Made by a program: the position numbers and the translations under genes | Notes under the pieces: model-generated | The model's database searches: none | Told to the model about the DNA's origin: nothing | Seen by the model: the letters and a program-made list of their open reading frames with translations, nothing else | Part shown: piece after piece, positions 33,447 through 41,132 of the stretch | How the letters are laid out: every line of letters begins with the position of its first letter | Numbering within the stretch: the first letter of the stretch is position 1 | Assembly: GCF_029960785.1 (NCBI RefSeq) | Contig: NZ_JASBQE010000020.1 | Location: 62,001-126,000 of the forward strand | DNA: 64,000 nt | Source of the DNA: Polyangium sp. 15x6 | GTDB lineage: Bacteria; Myxococcota_A; Polyangia; Polyangiales; Polyangiaceae | Reading direction: 5' to 3'

Positions 33447-34175
33447 TCAAGGAAACCGGCTCCGCCGCCTCCGTGAAGGCGCGCCCGAGCTCCGCTTCGC
33501 GCCTCCGGTGAGGATCCTCCGCGGGTAGAGCGAGATCCGCTTCCGCGCCGCGGGGTTTGGCGGCAAAAACGAGATTGCCACCGCCGCGACGTCCACCTCG
33601 GTCGCCCCGTGCCGCGCCGCCGTGAGCCCGCCGTCGAGGAAACGGCTCACGAGGCCCACCATGGCCTCGTCCGCGCCGGACGCGAGCAGGCCGTCCGTGA
33701 ACAGAAGCAGGTGCCGCACGCCCGCGAGCTTGCGCACGCCCGCGCGCACGTGCGCCTCGGCCGAAGGATCGCCGGAGAGCACGTGCTCGTCCTCCGGCGC
33801 GAGCCGTTCGAACGAGCCGTCCGCCCGCACCACGACGACCTGGCTCCTTCCGGCCATCAACCACTCGAACGCGTCCTTCGCCACCCGCACCACGGCCGCC
33901 GCGCTGCCCGTTTGCGCCCCACCTCGAGCCCGCGCCTCGCCGATGCGCCGATTCGCCTCCTGGCAGAGCTCCGCGAGCGGCGCGCGCGTCCGCTCGCCGA
34001 ACACCTCGCTCGCGATGGTCCCGGCGAGCCCCCCGTCGAACACGCCGTAGACGTGCCCCGACACGAGCAGCACGTCCTCGTTCGGGGTCGTGTCCCCGTA
34101 CGCTCTGGGCGGGGCCGCTTCGAAAAGCGTCTCGACCGTCATGGCCAGCGCTTTCCGGGGGGCCTTTCGCTTCAT
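33447..34175 (-). CDS. PP2C-like Ser/Thr phosphatase, possibly degenerate
   Basis: 242 residues; an internal ATG 11 codons in (34142, MTVETLF) is an alternative start. The order of motifs follows PP2C: PNEDVLLV, GVFDGGLAGT (family DGHGG), TGSAAAVV, HLLLFTDGL. The last metal-binding motif, normally DNxT or DDxT, is replaced by EVDVAAVAI. The glycine after the first DG is retained but the histidine is not. It may bind metal poorly or act as a sensor. The C-terminus is Arg/Lys-rich. It converges with the DUF4360-like gene, 6 bases between stops. Confidence 0.65.
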   Translation of the reverse strand: MKRKAPRKALAMTVETLFEAAPPRAYGDTTPNEDVLLVSGHVYGVFDGGLAGTIASEVFGERTRAPLAELCQEANRRIGEARARGGAQTGSAAAVVRVAKDAFEWLMAGRSQVVVVRADGSFERLAPEDEHVLSGDPSAEAHVRAGVRKLAGVRHLLLFTDGLLASGADEAMVGLVSRFLDGGLTAARHGATEVDVAAVAISFLPPNPAARKRISLYPRRILTGGAKRSSGAPSRRRRSRFP

Positions 34176-34226
34176 GTCCTCGACAATGAACCAGGCTCGC
34201 GGAGCGGCGTCAATCGCCGGGCACGC

Positions 34227-35201
34227 TCACTTCTTGCTGCGAAAAGCGTCCGTCGCCGAGACGAGCTCGTGAACGATCCCCGGCTCGAACGCCGAGTGCC
34301 CCGCGTCGGGCACGATACGCAGGTTTGCCTCGGGCAAGGCGCGGTGGAGATCCCAGGCGCTCTTCGCGGGACAAACCACGTCGTAACGGCCTTGCACGAT
34401 GACCGTGGGGATGTGCCGAATGCGAGCCGCGTCCGTGAGGAGCTGCCCGTCGTGCTCGAAGAACCCGCGGTTCACGAAGTAATGGCACTCGATGCGGGCG
34501 AATGCGTCCGCGAACGTGTCGCCCGCGCACCGCGCGATGTAATCCGGGTTCTGCAAGAGAAAGCTCGTGCTGCCCTCCCACACGCTCCACGCGCGGGCCG
34601 CGGCCTGCCGCACGGACGCGTCGTCGCTCGTGAGGCGCTTGTAATACGCGGACACGATGTCGCCTCGCTCCGCCTCGGGGATCGCGGCGAGGTAGGCCTC
34701 CCACGCGTCGGGGAAAAACGCGGCCGCGCCGATGTCCTGGTAAAACCAGTCGATCTCCCACTTGCGCAGGAGGAAGATCCCCCGCAGCACGAGCTCGGTG
34801 ACGCGCTCGGGGTGCTTCTCCGCGTAGGCGAGCGCCAGCGTCGATCCCCACGAGCCGCCGAAGACCTGCCAGCGCTCGATCCCGAGGTGCTCGCGCAATC
34901 GCTCGATGTCCGAGACCAGGTGCCAGGTCGTATTGTCCACGAGCGAGGCGTGGGGCGTGCTCTTGCCGCAGCCGCGCTGATCGAAGAGGACGATGCGGTA
35001 ATGGGCAGGATCGAAGAACCGCCGCTGCTTCGCGTCGCTCCCGCCGCCGGGGCCGCCGTGCAGGAAGACGACGGGTTTTCCGGCGGGATTGCCGGACTCC
35101 TCGAAGTAGAGCTCGTGCACGTCGGAGACGCGCAGGCGCCCGGTGCGATGAGGCTCGATTCCGGGGTACAGCGTCTTGAGAATGGGAGGAGATCCGGCCA
35201 T
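34227..35201 (-). CDS. pip: Proline iminopeptidase
   Basis: 324 residues; the ATG at 35201 precedes the standard start LKTLYPGIEPHRTGRLRVS. Alpha/beta-hydrolase with HGGPGGG (oxyanion hole), FDQRGCGKSTPH, the nucleophile Ser117 in GGSWGS, a helical cap (LRGIFLLRKWEIDWFYQ), an acid in VQGRYDVVCP and the histidine in DAGHSAFEP. It removes N-terminal proline from peptides in the cytoplasm. Length and motifs match family S33 enzymes closely. Confidence 0.95.
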   Translation of the reverse strand: MAGSPPILKTLYPGIEPHRTGRLRVSDVHELYFEESGNPAGKPVVFLHGGPGGGSDAKQRRFFDPAHYRIVLFDQRGCGKSTPHASLVDNTTWHLVSDIERLREHLGIERWQVFGGSWGSTLALAYAEKHPERVTELVLRGIFLLRKWEIDWFYQDIGAAAFFPDAWEAYLAAIPEAERGDIVSAYYKRLTSDDASVRQAAARAWSVWEGSTSFLLQNPDYIARCAGDTFADAFARIECHYFVNRGFFEHDGQLLTDAARIRHIPTVIVQGRYDVVCPAKSAWDLHRALPEANLRIVPDAGHSAFEPGIVHELVSATDAFRSKK

Positions 35202-35312
35202 GGGCGCGCGAGCTTGCCAGACAGGCTCACGTCTGTCCATCAGGGGAATCTTCCAGGCGGTTCGAAACGCGTGGTATGTGTCGGCCCCCCCAGGGAGGGA
35301 GAACGCTCCACC

Positions 35313-37154
35313 ATGAACGAACCCATTTCCTCGCACGCGGCCGATCACGAGCCGCCTCCGCCCGAGCCGATCGACGAGCTCGTGGAAGATCGCAAAAAGC
35401 GCGGGCGTCGGCTCCTCACGTTCGGCGCGCTCGCGCTGGTGCTCGGGGGCGGCGGCCTCTTCGGGCTGCTCCGGTATCAGGACGCGCAAAATACGAAGGC
35501 GATCGCCGCGGCGTGGAGCGCGTTCGCCACGTGCACGGTCGGCCCCGAGCTCGAGGAGAACGAGCCCGCGAGCAAGCGCTTCCGGCGCGTGCAGCTCGAA
35601 GCGATGACGATGACGGACGCCGAGCGGATGACGCCGGGCGTGGACAAACCCTGGCCGGCCGCGTGCGCGCCGCTCGGCCACGCCGTGGCCGAGGTTTGGA
35701 AGAGCGCGGGCCGCGTCGAGGAAGGCGGCAAGGATCTCGGCGCTGCGGCCGAGTCCCTGGCGAAATCGCTGGGCGAGCCGACGGCGCGCACGGACGACCT
35801 GTCCGAGGCGATCGACGCGGCCTTCGCGCAGGCCAAGAAGGCCGCCGTGCAGCGCGTCGCCGTCGAGAAGGGACCCCGCGCGCCCGAGCCGGTTCGTCCC
35901 CTCGACGCGACGCGCCTCGACGAACTCACCGAGCCCCTCTCGCGCACGGCGTTCACGTTGAGGGCGGCCTACACGGACGCGCACCCGGCGGGCGTGATGC
36001 GGCTGCTCATCGAGGAAAAGGGCGTGGAGAAGGCGCCGTTCCTCTGCACGTTCGCCGCGAAGGACGCGAAGGCCACGTGCAAATCGCTGCCGAGCACGCT
36101 GCCGAAGGGCCACGGCCTGCGCCTCTGGGGCACGGCCGACGACGACTCCGCGCCGCTCGTCTTCGCGGGGGAGCGCGGCCAGGCCGGCATCTTCCGCGCG
36201 GACAGCGGCGACAAGGTCGACGCGATGTACAGCTACGGCGGATATGCCAAGAAAGACGGCGCAGCCGCGGCGCTCGGGTTCGACGAGAAGACGAAGGACC
36301 TGCTCCTCACGCGGAGGGCCTCGGGCGGTGAGCCCGGACGCACCAAGCTCGAGCCGGATTTCCGTGTCGGCAATTATTATTATTCGACGCAGATCCTCTG
36401 GGATCACCTCGTCCTGCGCGGCGTGACCAAGCAGAACGAGCGCCGCCTCTTCGTCTCGCCGTATGGCGTCGCGGGCAAGACCGAGCCTTCGTTCGCCGAC
36501 ATCGGCGAGCTGCCCGAGCCGGGCCTCGTCGAGGGCGGCGCGGACGAAGCCCCGCACATCGGCGGCTGCCGATCGTCCGAGGCCATGGTCGTCCGCGTGA
36601 AGGGCTACGACAACGATTTCATGAGCTTCCTCGTCGGCGGCAAGTGGAGCCCGCCGATGTCGCCCAAGGTCAGCGACGGCTTGCTCTCGTGCCACGGCAC
36701 CGAGGCCGTGGTCACGCGGCTCTATCCGGGCGGCCCGGACAAAGGCTGGGCCACGAAGATCGCCCAGAGCCAGTGCACGACGGCCGGCTGTCGCGTGCAC
36801 GACGTCTCGTTCGACAAGATCCTGAAGGGCCAATACGAGTTCGGTCCGCGCGAGAGGAAGGTCGACGCGGTCGACGTCAACGGAAAGCTGCTCGTCGTGT
36901 GGGCGGCGGGCGAGCGTGGCGGCGTGCGCATGCGTTATGCCAAGGCCGAAGAGATCGAGCGCGCGGACGACTCGATCCTCTACGACGACCTCTACAAGGA
37001 CGGTCAGGTCCAGAAGCTCTCGACGCTCTTCGACCTGCGGCTCTTCTCCCGCGATGGATTCGCGATCCTGCTCCTCTCGACGGTGACGGGTGTGTATGCG
37101 CTGCGCCTCGACACCGGCGGCGGGATGACGCCGGTCGACGTCACCTGGGAGTGA
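35313..37154 (+). CDS. Single-pass membrane protein of unknown function
   Basis: 613 residues; ATG after AGGGAGGGAG. A charged N-terminus (1-31) precedes one membrane helix (LLTFGALALVLGGGGLFGLL, about 34-53). The remainder is extracytoplasmic, if topology follows the positive-inside rule, with a helical part to about 200 and then beta-rich segments (FAGERGQAGIFRADSGDKVDAMY, VVRVKGYDNDFMSFLVGGKW, LLVVWAAGERGGVRMRYA) that look like propeller blades. No enzyme motif is visible. Similar layout is common in myxobacterial envelope proteins of unknown role. Confidence 0.75.
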   Translation: MNEPISSHAADHEPPPPEPIDELVEDRKKRGRRLLTFGALALVLGGGGLFGLLRYQDAQNTKAIAAAWSAFATCTVGPELEENEPASKRFRRVQLEAMTMTDAERMTPGVDKPWPAACAPLGHAVAEVWKSAGRVEEGGKDLGAAAESLAKSLGEPTARTDDLSEAIDAAFAQAKKAAVQRVAVEKGPRAPEPVRPLDATRLDELTEPLSRTAFTLRAAYTDAHPAGVMRLLIEEKGVEKAPFLCTFAAKDAKATCKSLPSTLPKGHGLRLWGTADDDSAPLVFAGERGQAGIFRADSGDKVDAMYSYGGYAKKDGAAAALGFDEKTKDLLLTRRASGGEPGRTKLEPDFRVGNYYYSTQILWDHLVLRGVTKQNERRLFVSPYGVAGKTEPSFADIGELPEPGLVEGGADEAPHIGGCRSSEAMVVRVKGYDNDFMSFLVGGKWSPPMSPKVSDGLLSCHGTEAVVTRLYPGGPDKGWATKIAQSQCTTAGCRVHDVSFDKILKGQYEFGPRERKVDAVDVNGKLLVVWAAGERGGVRMRYAKAEEIERADDSILYDDLYKDGQVQKLSTLFDLRLFSRDGFAILLLSTVTGVYALRLDTGGGMTPVDVTWE

Positions 37155-37323
37155 CGGCGCCACGCGAGCTCCACCACCCTTCATGTTTGCCGCCGCGTGT
37201 CACGTCCGGGCGGGGCAAGCAGCCGCCTGAGGAAGGACCGTAGGCACGTCGGGCCCCTCCGCGGGCGAGCGACTCGAAACGCGACCGCGCGCTGGAAAAT
37301 GCCGCGTGCGTGAGGAGACCCTC

Positions 37324-37352
37324 TTTTCACTGTCGCTGGCACTCGCTATATT
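37324..37352 (+). promoter_or_regulatory. Possible sigma-70-type promoter
   Basis: TTTTCA, a 17-base spacer and TATATT (37347-37352), a rare AT-rich patch in this GC-rich DNA. It lies 88 bases upstream of the start at 37440, the next gene on this strand. Confidence 0.4.
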
Positions 37353-37439
37353 CGTGTTTGCCATTGGATTCTGGGGCGGTCTGACCGCCTCTCACGGTCA
37401 CCGGCGCGCGCGCGGCGTGCGTCCATGGAGGAGCGTGCG

Positions 37440-37901
37440 ATGGGAGCTTGCACGAAGGTGCTGGGAGCGGTCGTCGCGATGGGAATCGCGCTCGGCACGC
37501 CCGCTTTGGCTTGGGCGCAGGCGCCTCTGGCGCCGCTGTCGGAGAGCAGCCTGCCCTGGCAGCCCGGTCAGGTCTTTACACAGGCGACCCCGTTCGGGGA
37601 CGGCTACCGCCGTGTCCTGCGCGATACGTTCGAGGCATTCGAGGCATTCGCGGATCTCTCCCGTTATGGCGCGCCGCCCGCCATAACGCCGGCCGTACAG
37701 GTGAGCGTGCCCTCGCAACTCTGGGGCGCGGACATGCGGACGTTCATTCCGCCGAGCCCCGAGCAGCCCACCATTTACGTGGGGCCGGCGCGGGCCCAGC
37801 TCATCCCCATCGAGACCGCCTCGACGGTGGTGGCCGAGGCCCGCGGCATGCAGGGCGTGCTCGTGGGCTTTCAGTTCGAGCTGCCCTGGATGATTCCGTA
37901 G
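37440..37901 (+). CDS. Small secreted protein of unknown function
   Basis: 153 residues. The ATG at 37440 is preferred over one five codons earlier because GGAGGAG lies at ideal distance before it. A signal peptide (MGACTKVLGAVVAMGIALGTPALAWA) is cleaved before QAPLAPL. The mature protein has no cysteines beyond the signal and mixed beta content, including ITPAVQVSVPSQLWGADMR. No family recognised. It is flanked by a possible promoter and a very strong terminator, so it is probably a single-gene transcript. Confidence 0.7.
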   Translation: MGACTKVLGAVVAMGIALGTPALAWAQAPLAPLSESSLPWQPGQVFTQATPFGDGYRRVLRDTFEAFEAFADLSRYGAPPAITPAVQVSVPSQLWGADMRTFIPPSPEQPTIYVGPARAQLIPIETASTVVAEARGMQGVLVGFQFELPWMIP

Positions 37902-37928
37902 GAGCTCGAACCCCAAAGCTACAGTCCG

Positions 37929-37978
37929 CCGGGCGCGCGTGGTGATCCCCCTGGCCACGCGCGCCCGGTATTTCTTTC
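37929..37978 (+). terminator. Strong intrinsic terminator
   Basis: A perfect 14-bp stem (CCGGGCGCGCGTGG with CCACGCGCGCCCGG, 37929-37942 and 37955-37968), a 12-base loop and TATTTCTTTC. It ends the small secreted-protein transcript and just reaches the stop codon of convergent fumC. Confidence 0.85.
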
Positions 37979-39365
37979 AGGCCGGTCCGATCATGCGCTC
38001 GGGCCGCACGATCGCGTCGAACTCCTCGCCCGTGAGGAGCCCCAGCGCGAGCGTCGCCTCGCGTAGCGTCGTCCCCTCGGCGTGCGCCTTCTTCGCGATA
38101 CGCGCGGCCGCGTCGTAGCCGAGCCGCGGCGCGAGCGCCGTCACGAGCATCAGGCTCTTCTGGAGGTTCTCCGCGATGCGGACGCCGTTTGGCTCGATCC
38201 CGCGCGCGCAGTGCTCCTCGAACGAGGCCATCGCGTCGCCGAGAAGCCGGATCGACTGGAGCGTGACGTGGAGCAGGAGCGGCTTCATCACGTTGAGCTC
38301 GAAGTTCCCGCCCGCGCCGGCGATCCCGACGGCGACGTCGTTCCCCTGCACCATCGCCGCGACCATGATCACGGCCTCGCTCTGCGTCGGGTTCACCTTG
38401 CCCGGCATGATGGAACTGCCGGGTTCGTTCTCGGGGATGGTGATCTCGCCGAGCCCGGCGCGCGGCCCGCTCGACAGCCACCGCACGTCGTTCGCGATCT
38501 TCGTCAGGCTCGTGGCGAGCGTCTTCAGCGCGCCGTGGGCGAACACGATCGCCTCGTGCCCCGCGAGCGCCTGGAACTTGTTCGGCGCGGGCACGAACGG
38601 CAGGCCCGTGAGCGCGGCGATCTTCGCGACGGCGCGCGTCGGGAACTCCGGGGGCGTGTTGAGCCCCGTCCCGACCGCGGTCCCGCCGAGCGCGAGCTCG
38701 AAGAGCGGCGGCAGGGCCCGCTCGATCATCCCCTTCGCGTGATCGAGCTGCGCCACCCAGCCCGACATCTCCTGCCCCAGCGTGAGCGGCGTCGCGTCTT
38801 GCAGGTGCGTTCGTCCGATCTTCACGACGTCCGCGAACGCCTCGGCTTTCCGCGCGAGCGTCTCGCGCAGCGTGGTGAGCTTCGGCAGCAGCGCGGCCGT
38901 GATCTCGGAGGCGATGGCCACGTGCATCGCGGTCGGGAACACGTCGTTCGAGCTCTGCCCGAGGTTCACGTGATCGTTCGGGTGGATCGGCTTCTTCGAG
39001 CCGAGCACGCCGCCGCTCGTCTCGATGGCGCGGTTCGCGATCACCTCGTTCGCGTTCATGTTCGTCTGCGTCCCGCTGCCGGTCTGCCAGATCGAGAGCG
39101 GAAAATGCGCGTCGTGCTGGCCCTGGATCACCTCGTCGGCGGCGGCCACGATCCAACGCGATTCCTCGGGCCCGAGCAGCCCGAGCTCGGCGTTCGTGAG
39201 CGCGGCGGCCTTCTTCACGAGGCCGAGGGCGCGGAGGAACGGCCTCGGGAAGCGCTCGACGCCGATCGCGAAGTGATGCAGCGATCGCTCCGTCTGGGCG
39301 CCCCAGTAGCGGGAGGCTTCGACCTCGATGGGTCCGAAGGTGTCGGTCTCGATGCGCGTCGTCAT
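37977..39365 (-). CDS. fumC: Class II fumarate hydratase
   Basis: 462 residues, the usual length. It begins [23 protein letters not shown]; it has the substrate-binding [12 protein letters not shown] region, [10 protein letters not shown] and the signature [13 protein letters not shown] with the catalytic serine. It hydrates fumarate to malate in the TCA cycle and is oxygen-stable, unlike the iron-sulfur class I enzyme. The fumarase/aspartase superfamily includes aspartase, but the motifs here fit fumarase best. Confidence 0.95.
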   Translation of the reverse strand: MTTRIETDTFGPIEVEASRYWGAQTERSLHHFAIGVERFPRPFLRALGLVKKAAALTNAELGLLGPEESRWIVAAADEVIQGQHDAHFPLSIWQTGSGTQTNMNANEVIANRAIETSGGVLGSKKPIHPNDHVNLGQSSNDVFPTAMHVAIASEITAALLPKLTTLRETLARKAEAFADVVKIGRTHLQDATPLTLGQEMSGWVAQLDHAKGMIERALPPLFELALGGTAVGTGLNTPPEFPTRAVAKIAALTGLPFVPAPNKFQALAGHEAIVFAHGALKTLATSLTKIANDVRWLSSGPRAGLGEITIPENEPGSSIMPGKVNPTQSEAVIMVAAMVQGNDVAVGIAGAGGNFELNVMKPLLLHVTLQSIRLLGDAMASFEEHCARGIEPNGVRIAENLQKSLMLVTALAPRLGYDAAARIAKKAHAEGTTLREATLALGLLTGEEFDAIVRPERMIGPA

Positions 39366-39451
39366 GCCGCTGGCTTAGCAGCGTACGCGCTTGTCATCTG
39401 TCCCGATCTTTGCCACCTTCCGCCCCCGACGATTCTTACGTGGAGCGAGTG

Positions 39452-40462
39452 ATGGCCGGACAGGGCATGGACGCGGTACCCCGGGAGATCTTGCGCGCGG
39501 CCTACGAGCGCAAGCCGATCTACCTGCTCAAGATTCCGCTGCATTATGGTCTCTGGGCGGGCCTCGCCTGGGTCCTCTACGCGACGCAGCATCATCGCTT
39601 CGCGATCCCGATCGGCGTCGTGGTCTCGTTTACGATCGCGAACCTGATCCGCGGGCTCGGGGCGGCGGGGCACGACGCCGTGCATGGAAACCTCTCGCGG
39701 TCGAAGACGATCTCGTACTGGCTCGCGCTCCTGTGCTGGTCCCCCTCGGGGTTTCCGGTGACGCTCTACGCGAACTATCACCTGCACCATCACAAGATCA
39801 CGAACACGTATCCCGACGTCGACAACGTCGTGGTCACCGATTACACGAAAAACCCCACGCTCGCGAAGATCTTCCTCTTCTGCGTCTACACGTTCGCGTA
39901 CCCGATGTATTTCCTCGGGCAGATGATGAAGTTCTACATGAACCGCCTCACGCTGGGGCAGCAGCTGCGGACGCACCTGGAGACGCTCGGTTACTTCTCG
40001 CTCGTGGGCCTCGCGGCCTGGAAGATGCCGTTCCAGGTGTGGTTCTTCTGCTTCGCCCTGCCGTTCATCTTCGGGGCGATCCTGGCCAGCGTGACGTCGA
40101 TGATCGAGCATTTCGAGATGCCGGCGACGGACGACGACGCCTACAGCTCACGCACGTACGGGACGAAGAGCGATTTCCTCAACTTCTTGTGGAACAACGT
40201 CACGTACCACAACGAGCACCACAAGTACCCGGGGATCCCGTTCTACAACCTGAAGAGCTTCCACCACGCCGCGTACCCCCATTACGACGAGCGGGTGAAG
40301 GCCGAATGCTACGGCTCGGTCCTCGGCCCGATGTTCATGCTCTGGGGCCGCATCCGGAAGCTCGACGTCGAGAAGCTCGAGGAGAAGTACCGGGACCTCG
40401 ACAAGCAAAAAGAGCGCGAGAAGATGCTCGCAGTGCAGGGCATTCAGCCCGGCGCGGCCTGA
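39452..40462 (+). CDS. Membrane fatty acid desaturase/hydroxylase
   Basis: 336 residues from ATG 39452, which has a GGAG 7 bases upstream; a TTG 14 codons earlier is less likely. The three iron-ligand histidine boxes are HDAVH (74-78), HLHHH (110-114) and HNEHH near residue 250. Four or so hydrophobic helices place it in the inner membrane. It probably inserts a double bond or hydroxyl group in fatty acyl chains using a ferredoxin or cytochrome b5-type donor. The position acted upon is unknown. It is divergent from fumC. Confidence 0.9.
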   Translation: MAGQGMDAVPREILRAAYERKPIYLLKIPLHYGLWAGLAWVLYATQHHRFAIPIGVVVSFTIANLIRGLGAAGHDAVHGNLSRSKTISYWLALLCWSPSGFPVTLYANYHLHHHKITNTYPDVDNVVVTDYTKNPTLAKIFLFCVYTFAYPMYFLGQMMKFYMNRLTLGQQLRTHLETLGYFSLVGLAAWKMPFQVWFFCFALPFIFGAILASVTSMIEHFEMPATDDDAYSSRTYGTKSDFLNFLWNNVTYHNEHHKYPGIPFYNLKSFHHAAYPHYDERVKAECYGSVLGPMFMLWGRIRKLDVEKLEEKYRDLDKQKEREKMLAVQGIQPGAA

Positions 40463-40469
40463 TCTCGCC

Positions 40470-40901
40470 TCACGGTCCTCCGGGCACGCAGATCGCCGTC
40501 GGCCCGCCCGCCCCCAGACACGAAAACCCCGGATTGCAATCCTGCGCCGAGCCGCAGGGCATCGCGCACCGTCCGACCTGGGCATTGCACCGATGACCGC
40601 CGCACACGATCGCGGTCGCCTCGGTGCAGAGGGGCGAGAGCGGGCTCGGCGGGGGCGTGGCCGTGCCCGTGGCCGCCGTGGGCGTCTGACCGTATCCGGC
40701 GGCCTGCCCCTGGGGCGTGGGGCCATAAGATCCGGCGACGGTGCCTTGCCCGGGCGCGGCCGCAGGCGCGTACGCGTTGCCGCCCTCGACCGTCGGGGGC
40801 GACCCGTCGGCCTGGCTCCCGCCACACGCCGCGAAGAAGAGCGCACCGACGAGCGCGAACCCGCCGTGGAAGCCATCTCGCCCACGATGTCCTAGCCCCA
40901 T
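40470..40901 (-). CDS. Putative Cys-rich lipoprotein
   Basis: 143 residues from the ATG at 40901. The signal ends AAC (Cys26), then GGS. A Gly/Ala/Pro/Tyr-rich linker leads to a C-terminal module with eight cysteines (CTEAT..C..C....C..PC....DCNPGFSC....C), resembling the small disulfide modules common on myxobacterial surface lipoproteins. No function known. The stop is 7 bases from that of the desaturase on the other strand. Confidence 0.7.
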   Translation of the reverse strand: MGLGHRGRDGFHGGFALVGALFFAACGGSQADGSPPTVEGGNAYAPAAAPGQGTVAGSYGPTPQGQAAGYGQTPTAATGTATPPPSPLSPLCTEATAIVCGGHRCNAQVGRCAMPCGSAQDCNPGFSCLGAGGPTAICVPGGP

Positions 40902-41132
40902 GCCCACAGCCTAGCGGAGACGAGGGCCCGTGGAAAACCCCAACGAGAGGCGGGGGCGTGCTCGACGCGGTGGGTCAAAAGGCGGGGGATCGTGCCCGCC
41001 GGGCAGCCTCTTTCCCATTTCATGGCGGAAACCTCCTCGTCGCGTGGACTTGTCCGGCAACTCGATTGCGCCCCGCGAGGACGCAGGTTTTTCCCAACCT
41101 AGCCCGTCCCCGTTGTACCCTCCCGCCCCCCG

